NCBI RefSeq assembly: GCF_021608225.1
Contig: NZ_JAKIJS010000003.1
Span: 1 to 64,000, forward strand
Length of the DNA stretch: 64,000 bases
DNA from: Pseudalkalibacillus berkeleyi
GTDB taxonomy: Bacteria; Bacillota; Bacilli; Bacillales; Fictibacillaceae
Reading direction: 5' to 3'
The notes beneath the pieces are model-generated. The model had not been told where the DNA came from. It saw only the letters and a program-made list of their open reading frames with translations, and made no database searches. Made by a program: the position numbers and the translations under genes. Positions 59,022-64,000 of the stretch are shown one piece after another (the first letter of the stretch is position 1; each line of letters starts with the position of its first letter).

Positions 59022-60412
59022 CAAACCGTTTCTTTCTTTTTCAAAATTTTTGTTTCTGCTAGTTCAATTTGTTTTCTTACTTGCTTTTGAGCGGTGCCGC
59101 CAGTACTATCTCTCGCAGCGACGACATTTTCAGGTTTTAACACATCGTAGAGATCTTCTTCAAACAAGTCACTATATCCACGGTATACTGCATATTCAAT
59201 ATCTAACAAATACTTCTTCTCTTGTATCGCCTGTAATACGATTTGACCGATTACTGCGTGTGCTTCTCTAAACGGCATGCCTTTCGTTACGAGATAGTCA
59301 GCTAAATCCGTTGCATTCGAATAATCCTCTGTTACCGCTTTTTTCATCGAGTTATGATTCACTGTCATTGAATCAATCATTGGTGCGAGAAGCTTCAATG
59401 TTCCTTCAACCGTTTTTACCGTATCAAACATGCCTTCCTTATCCTCTTGCATATCCTTGTTATACGCTAACGGCAGTCCTTTAAGAACAGTCAGAAGACC
59501 GATTAAGTTTCCATACGTTCGACCCGTCTTAGCACGAAGTAACTCCGGTACATCCGGGTTCTTTTTCTGTGGCATGATGCTCGAGCCAGTGCAAAATGAA
59601 TCATCAAGCTCGATAAAGTTGAATTCCTCGCTCGACCAAATCACCATCTCTTCTGATAGACGAGAAATATGCGTCATCATTATAGATGAGATTGAAAGGA
59701 ATTCCAAAATGAAATCCCTGTCACTAACGGCATCAATACTGTTTGGATAAATCGAATCAAATCCTAGTAATTCTGCAACGCGCTCTCGATTAATTGAAAA
59801 TGTCGTTCCTGCTAATGCTCCCGCACCGAGCGGTAGGACATCAATTCGTTTCATGCTATCAATGAGACGCTCTTTATCGCGTTCGAGCATCCAGAAATAC
59901 GCCATTAAATGATGGCCAAATGAGATCGGTTGCGCCCTTTGTAAATGTGTATAGCCTGGAAGAATCGTTTCTACATTCGCTTTAGCTTGGTTCAAGATCG
60001 CTTGTTGAACATCGTCAACAAGACTAATCAGTTCAACTGTCTTTCTTTTTAGAAACAAGTGCATATCTGTTGCAACCTGGTCATTCCGACTACGACCTGT
60101 GTGGAGCTTTCCCCCTATAGGACCAATTTCATCTATAAGGTGCTTTTCAATATTCATATGGATGTCTTCATTTGCGACCGAATACTCGATTCCACCGAGC
60201 TCAATTTTGTTTTTGAGTTTGTATAAACCGCGCTGAATCACATCTGCATCCTCACTAGAAATGATGTTGCATTCACCGAGCATTTGCACATGAGCTAAAC
60301 TACCTTCAATATCTTCAATCGCAAGCTGCTGGTCAAACTCTATTGATGCAGTAAATTCTTCAACAAGTTCATTCGTATCTTTAGTAAATCGACCACCCCA
60401 TAGCTTAGACAT
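59021..60412 (-). CDS. argH: Argininosuccinate lyase
   Basis: A 463-residue enzyme that splits argininosuccinate to arginine and fumarate. The fumarase/aspartase signature [12 protein letters not shown] is present, with [10 protein letters not shown] and HTGRSR substrate motifs. The ATG at 60412 overlaps the argG stop by eight bases. Confidence 0.97.
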   Translation of the reverse strand: MSKLWGGRFTKDTNELVEEFTASIEFDQQLAIEDIEGSLAHVQMLGECNIISSEDADVIQRGLYKLKNKIELGGIEYSVANEDIHMNIEKHLIDEIGPIGGKLHTGRSRNDQVATDMHLFLKRKTVELISLVDDVQQAILNQAKANVETILPGYTHLQRAQPISFGHHLMAYFWMLERDKERLIDSMKRIDVLPLGAGALAGTTFSINRERVAELLGFDSIYPNSIDAVSDRDFILEFLSISSIMMTHISRLSEEMVIWSSEEFNFIELDDSFCTGSSIMPQKKNPDVPELLRAKTGRTYGNLIGLLTVLKGLPLAYNKDMQEDKEGMFDTVKTVEGTLKLLAPMIDSMTVNHNSMKKAVTEDYSNATDLADYLVTKGMPFREAHAVIGQIVLQAIQEKKYLLDIEYAVYRGYSDLFEEDLYDVLKPENVVAARDSTGGTAQKQVRKQIELAETKILKKKETV

Positions 60413-61640
60413 GTGCTTTCCCTTCTTTAACATCATTCTTCGCCTTTTTCTGCGCGACTTCGGCATTCACTTTTGTCGAAAGTCCCCATAGTTTAATAAA
60501 ACCGACCGCCGCATGATGATCAAATAAGTCACCTTTTGAGTAGGTTGCGAGCTCTTCATTATATAAACTATTGTTCGATTTTCGCCCAACTACTGTAGCG
60601 TTACCTTTATGCAGCTTTACTCGTAATGTGCCTGTCACTGCTTTCTGTGATTCATTGATGAAGGCTTCCAGTGCATTTCGTAACGGAGAATACCATAATC
60701 CTTCATAAATAAGCTTCGTTAATTGCTGCTCAACTTGTTGTTTAAATTGACTCGTTTCCCGTGGGAGCGTTAGGAATTCCAGCTCCTTATGCGCATGGAT
60801 AAGCAAAAGCGCGCCTGGATTTTCATACACTTCACGAGATTTAATCCCTACAAGTCGATTTTCTATATGATCAATACGGCCGTATCCGTGCTTTCCACCT
60901 AATTCATTAAGAGATTCTATTAATTCAACGATCGGCAATTCTACTCCATTAATCGACACGGGCTCGCCTTCAACAAACCCTATCTCAATATATTCTGCCT
61001 CATCAGGCGTTAAATGGATTGGATTCGTCCAATCAAATGCATTTTCAGGTGCTTCTTGCCAAGGGTCTTCTAATACGCCCGCCTCACAAGCTCGCCCCCA
61101 AATATTTGCATCAATTGAAAATGGGTTATCAAGATTTACCGGAATCGGAATGCCTTTTTCTTCAGCATAAGCAATTTCCTCGTCTCGTGTCATTCCCCAT
61201 TCTCGAACAGGCGCAATCACCTGCAAGTCAGGGTTCAGTGCTTGTATAGAAACCTCAAAACGAACTTGGTCATTACCTTTTCCTGTGCAGCCATGTGCAA
61301 CAGCGACCGCTCCTTCTTGCTCTGCAACTTCCACTAACAATTTGGAGATAAGTGGGCGTGAAAGAGCAGAAGATAAAGGATATTTACCTTCATAAAGACA
61401 GTTTGCTTTCAAGGCTGTCATTAAGTATTCCTTTGCCAAAAGTTCCTTCGCATCAATCGCAATCGATTTAATCGCACCTACATCCAAAGCCTTCTGTTTG
61501 ATTGTTTCAAGATCTTTACCTTCTCCTACATCAAGACCTAAGGCAATCACATCATATCCGTATTTTTCTTGTATCCATTTAATTGAAACAGAAGTGTCTA
61601 AACCTCCTGAATATGCTAAGACTACTTTATCTTTGCTCAT
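60405..61640 (-). CDS. argG: Argininosuccinate synthase
   Basis: A 411-residue ATP-dependent ligase joining citrulline and aspartate. The ATP motif is [15 protein letters not shown] and the [13 protein letters not shown] block is conserved. The ATG at 61640 is chosen; a GTG nine bases earlier sits on the GGAGGA ribosome binding site. argGH form an operon under a probable ArgR/AhrC box. Confidence 0.97.
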   Translation of the reverse strand: MSKDKVVLAYSGGLDTSVSIKWIQEKYGYDVIALGLDVGEGKDLETIKQKALDVGAIKSIAIDAKELLAKEYLMTALKANCLYEGKYPLSSALSRPLISKLLVEVAEQEGAVAVAHGCTGKGNDQVRFEVSIQALNPDLQVIAPVREWGMTRDEEIAYAEEKGIPIPVNLDNPFSIDANIWGRACEAGVLEDPWQEAPENAFDWTNPIHLTPDEAEYIEIGFVEGEPVSINGVELPIVELIESLNELGGKHGYGRIDHIENRLVGIKSREVYENPGALLLIHAHKELEFLTLPRETSQFKQQVEQQLTKLIYEGLWYSPLRNALEAFINESQKAVTGTLRVKLHKGNATVVGRKSNNSLYNEELATYSKGDLFDHHAAVGFIKLWGLSTKVNAEVAQKKAKNDVKEGKAHV

Positions 61641-61680
61641 TTGCTCCACTCCTCCAATGTTGTATTTTTATTTACTTCTC

Positions 61681-61726
61681 TGTATGTTTATTCATACAAG
61701 TTAAGGGATAATGAGTGGATTGTCAA
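61681..61726 (-). promoter_or_regulatory. argGH promoter with ArgR (AhrC)-type box
   Basis: On the minus strand TTGACA (61721-61726) with TAACTT 17 bp away. TGTATG-AATAAA-CATACA (61681-61698), close to the ARG box consensus with its ATGAATA core, overlaps the downstream side of the promoter; a second partial box, TGTATTTTTATTTAC on the plus strand, follows at 61661. Confidence 0.7.
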
Positions 61727-61793
61727 TACATTTTCGTGAAAGTTATAATAAAATAGGACTGTTTACATATACATTGTTGCTCTTGTAGGAGAT

Positions 61794-61911
61794 TGTTGAA
61801 AAACACTTCGCTTTCCACGGGCGTCCATCAAGCCTCCTCGAGATCGCTTCACTCTCTCTGTGGGGTCTCGATTTGGCCGCTGTTCCCGTAGGAGTCTCGT
61901 GTTTTTCAACA
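61794..61911. repeat. 118-bp element with 13-bp perfect terminal inverted repeats
   Basis: TGTTGAAAAACAC (61794-61806) and GTGTTTTTCAACA (61899-61911) bound a GC-richer core with no ORF. The termini and core resemble a small dispersed repeat I know from many Bacillaceae intergenic regions. It may be a miniature transposable element or a stable RNA hairpin. Confidence 0.8.
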
Positions 61912-61987
61912 GCTCATTACATGCTATAATCACCTAAAAGCAACAATCATTTAGACATGATATGAGCAAGAAAAGAGGGGTGTCGTT

Positions 61988-62863
61988 TTGAAACCATTGG
62001 AAAATCAAATTGCCGTTGTGACAGGTGCAACGCGTGGTGCAGGCAGGGGTATTGCTATGATGCTTGGTGAAGCAGGCGCTACTGTTTATGTAACGGGAAG
62101 AAGTACGAGAACAAACACCTCTGAAATGGGACGTTCTGAAACGATTGAAGAGACTGCAGAACTCGTCAACGCACAAGGTGGAATCGGTATTCCAGTGCGC
62201 GTTGATCATACAATAGAATCTGATGTGAAAGACTTATTTCAACAAATTGAACAAGAACAAAATGGAAAACTAGATATACTTGTAAACGATGTTTGGGGCG
62301 GTGACCCGCTCACGGATTGGACATCCCCATTTTGGGAACACAGCCTCGAAAACGGAATGAAGATTCAACGCCAAGCTGTACATTCTCATATGATTACGAG
62401 CTATTATGCTGCACCGCTCATGGTCCGAAACAAGAAAGGTATCATCATAGAAGTAACGGACGGAGTCGACTACTCATATAGAGGGAATTTATATTATAGC
62501 CTTGCAAAAATTTCTGCAATACACCTAGCTGAAGCCATGGCAAAAGACCTCGATGACCACAATGTGACATGCGTTGCCATTAGCCCTGGTTTTCTACGCT
62601 CAGAAGCAATGTTAGACCACTTCGGAGTGACGGAAGAAAATTGGCAAGCTGCTGCTGAACAAGATCCGCATTTCATTGCCTCAGAAACACCTTTTTATAT
62701 TGGTCGTGCGATTGCTTCACTCGCTAGCGATCCAAATGCACATGTCAAAACAGGAAAAGCATTGAGTTCTTGGGAGCTCTCGAGAGAATATCCGTTTAAT
62801 GATATCGATGGACGGAGACCTGATTGGGGTAAATATTTCGAAGAGAATGTGAATCTTGATTAA
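61988..62863 (+). CDS. SDR family oxidoreductase
   Basis: A 291-residue short-chain dehydrogenase: cofactor motif TGATRGAGRG (13-22), catalytic YYSLAK and C-terminal extension ending GRRPDWGKYFEENVNLD. The usual NNAG is replaced by VNDVWGG, as in a subgroup of longer bacterial SDRs. A TTG start follows GAGGGG by seven bases. Confidence 0.88.
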   Translation: MKPLENQIAVVTGATRGAGRGIAMMLGEAGATVYVTGRSTRTNTSEMGRSETIEETAELVNAQGGIGIPVRVDHTIESDVKDLFQQIEQEQNGKLDILVNDVWGGDPLTDWTSPFWEHSLENGMKIQRQAVHSHMITSYYAAPLMVRNKKGIIIEVTDGVDYSYRGNLYYSLAKISAIHLAEAMAKDLDDHNVTCVAISPGFLRSEAMLDHFGVTEENWQAAAEQDPHFIASETPFYIGRAIASLASDPNAHVKTGKALSSWELSREYPFNDIDGRRPDWGKYFEENVNLD

Positions 62864-62975
62864 TTCAACGAGCAACTTGGTATTTTAGAGACTTATTACT
62901 CAGCGCTTTTTTCCTGACAAAATATCTTTCCATTATGATATATTGAACTTAGGATTCAGGAAAGAAGTGGAATGA

Positions 62976-64000
62976 ATGGCAACTTATGATATGTTTCTTA
63001 AACAATTAGTAAAAAATTATTTAATCGGTTCATTCGTGGCGGTTGGTGGCATCGGAAGTATGTTTATCTTTCGAACATTGACGTTATCCGTTGAAGAAAG
63101 CATATATATGTTGATTATTATCCTCATTTCACTGCTCATTATGATTAGCTGTGAATTTATATCGCTTAGAAAGCATTTAGAACCGATTAAATCCATCTTA
63201 CATAACAACATTGAATCTACAGAACAAATTAAGAAAAGCTACCTACATACACAACGTTTTCCTATCTTAGCATTTAAACGAACAATTGGACCCCACCTAC
63301 TCGGTTTATCGATTCCTGCAACTACCTTGTCCTACCTATTTATACAAATCGGATGGTTGAACATTCCTATCATTTATATTGGTTATGCGTTTATCGGCGC
63401 AATTCTCGTTGCAAGTGTCCACGGAATGATAGAATACTATCTCACTTCCAAAAGCATTCTACCTGTTTTAGAGAAGATAAGAACGTTATCACTTCAACAT
63501 TTTCATTTCGATCCGTCCGCTCAACCAGTCATTCAACTTACACTCAGAAAGAAATTTCTATTTGCGACAATATTCATCAGTGTTTTTCCGCTTCTATTAT
63601 TCAGCCTCGCCTCTCAAGTACGATTAGGAGAATTAGAATCCATTCAGCTATTTGAATATTGGAGCTGGGCCATTTTGATCATTGGTATCTCGATTGGATT
63701 TTCACTAATTGGCTCATATTTATTTTACAAGGATGTCGGTAACCCGATTGATCAGTTGACCGATTCCATGAAACAAATTGAACATGGAACGTTACAACAG
63801 ACGTCCAATACATATACAGATGAGTTCTCAAGTCTCGTAAATGGATTTAACCAAATGGTAGAAGGTCTTGAAAAGCGCGATCAAATGAATATGCAATTAA
63901 TAGAAAGCTTCTACTCTGTCTTATCGGCGACACTTGATGCACGTGACCCTTATACAGCCGGCCATTCTAAACGAGTGTCCGAGTATTCTGTCCAAATTGG
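62976..64000 (+). CDS. Membrane HD-GYP domain protein, 3' end beyond the window
   Basis: 341 codons are visible and the frame is open at the window end. The N-terminal part has about six membrane helices in two sets (SYLIGSFVAVGG-type start, then 75-145 and 190-250), followed by a HAMP-like segment (NPIDQLTDSMKQIEHGTLQQ) and the start of an HD-GYP domain (LSATLDARDPYTAGHSKRVS, His-containing). HD-GYP proteins degrade cyclic di-GMP or related dinucleotides; activity cannot be judged without the rest. ATG at 62976 has a weak AGGAAAG upstream. Confidence 0.82.
   Translation, partial: MATYDMFLKQLVKNYLIGSFVAVGGIGSMFIFRTLTLSVEESIYMLIIILISLLIMISCEFISLRKHLEPIKSILHNNIESTEQIKKSYLHTQRFPILAFKRTIGPHLLGLSIPATTLSYLFIQIGWLNIPIIYIGYAFIGAILVASVHGMIEYYLTSKSILPVLEKIRTLSLQHFHFDPSAQPVIQLTLRKKFLFATIFISVFPLLLFSLASQVRLGELESIQLFEYWSWAILIIGISIGFSLIGSYLFYKDVGNPIDQLTDSMKQIEHGTLQQTSNTYTDEFSSLVNGFNQMVEGLEKRDQMNMQLIESFYSVLSATLDARDPYTAGHSKRVSEYSVQI

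Noticed and set aside
61741-61930. Insertion sequence remnant with transposase
   Set aside because: No coding sequence is present in any frame; only short inverted termini are seen.

Overview
The window looks like a chromosomal segment from a spore-forming Bacillaceae bacterium (Firmicutes, low to moderate GC). The evidence is strong AGGAGG-type ribosome binding sites with frequent GTG and TTG starts, a complete sigB operon, sporulation and germination genes (cmpA, a ydcC-like lipoprotein gene, a gerA-type operon), ECF sigma factors SigX and a second one, T-box control of argS, and gene order close to the Bacillus subtilis ydbS-ydcK region. I do not name a species. Both strands are used, with most of the first 20 kb on the minus strand.

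Region 1-2.3 kb: a cluster of 12 CCA-encoding tRNA genes, all on the minus strand, runs into what looks like the leader of an rRNA operon whose 16S gene lies outside the left edge. Next come a SprT-like gene, the 37-codon sporulation gene cmpA, and tex. 4.6-5.1 kb is a composite intergenic repeat. 5.2-12.1 kb holds rsbX-sigB-rsbW-V-U-T-S-R, the EndoA toxin/antitoxin pair, and alr, with an internal SigB-type promoter before rsbV. 12.3-20.8 kb holds ydcC, acpS, a rhomboid protease, ydbT-ydbS, a D-Ala-D-Ala carboxypeptidase and a Nudix hydrolase. Between the rhomboid gene and ydbT sits a four-gene operon: ABM monooxygenase, small helical protein, CarH-like cobalamin-binding protein, PAS-like/STAS protein.

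21-26 kb is accessory in character. An AT-rich TPR regulator of the PlcR/NprR type is followed 14 bp later by a secreted precursor made of nine 15-residue repeats, which looks like a multi-copy peptide pheromone gene. It is followed by tag, an ECF sigma/anti-sigma pair with a visible autoregulatory promoter, and a VOC protein. 26-40 kb: argS with an arginine T-box, a lipoteichoic acid synthase-like protein, glutamate dehydrogenase, motAB with a SigD-type promoter, sigX-rsiX with its own promoter, a germinant receptor operon and a small DUF3905-like protein. 40-46 kb: an SDR, cyanophycin synthetase and cyanophycinase, a heme-type membrane protein, nadE, and a type I toxin with an antisense RNA.

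46.9-57 kb: DUF302 and TlpA-like proteins, a methyltransferase, a 58-codon small gene, a TauE exporter, and a persulfide-handling regulon (two TusA-domain proteins, rhodanese, two DsrE-like proteins, rhodanese-metallo-beta-lactamase fusion) next to its CstR-like repressor, with matching palindromic operators. Next come cadC-cadA, where cadA has an in-frame TGA exactly at the first cysteine of its N-terminal metal-binding motif. 57-64 kb: an S51 peptidase relative, an unrecognised membrane protein, argGH with an ArgR-type box, a 118-bp terminal-inverted-repeat element, an SDR and the start of a membrane HD-GYP protein cut by the window end.

The best candidates for something undescribed are the repeat-pheromone system, the cobalamin-STAS operon, the TGA-for-Cys codon in cadA, and a family of 20/21-bp periodic arrays that recur between convergent genes.
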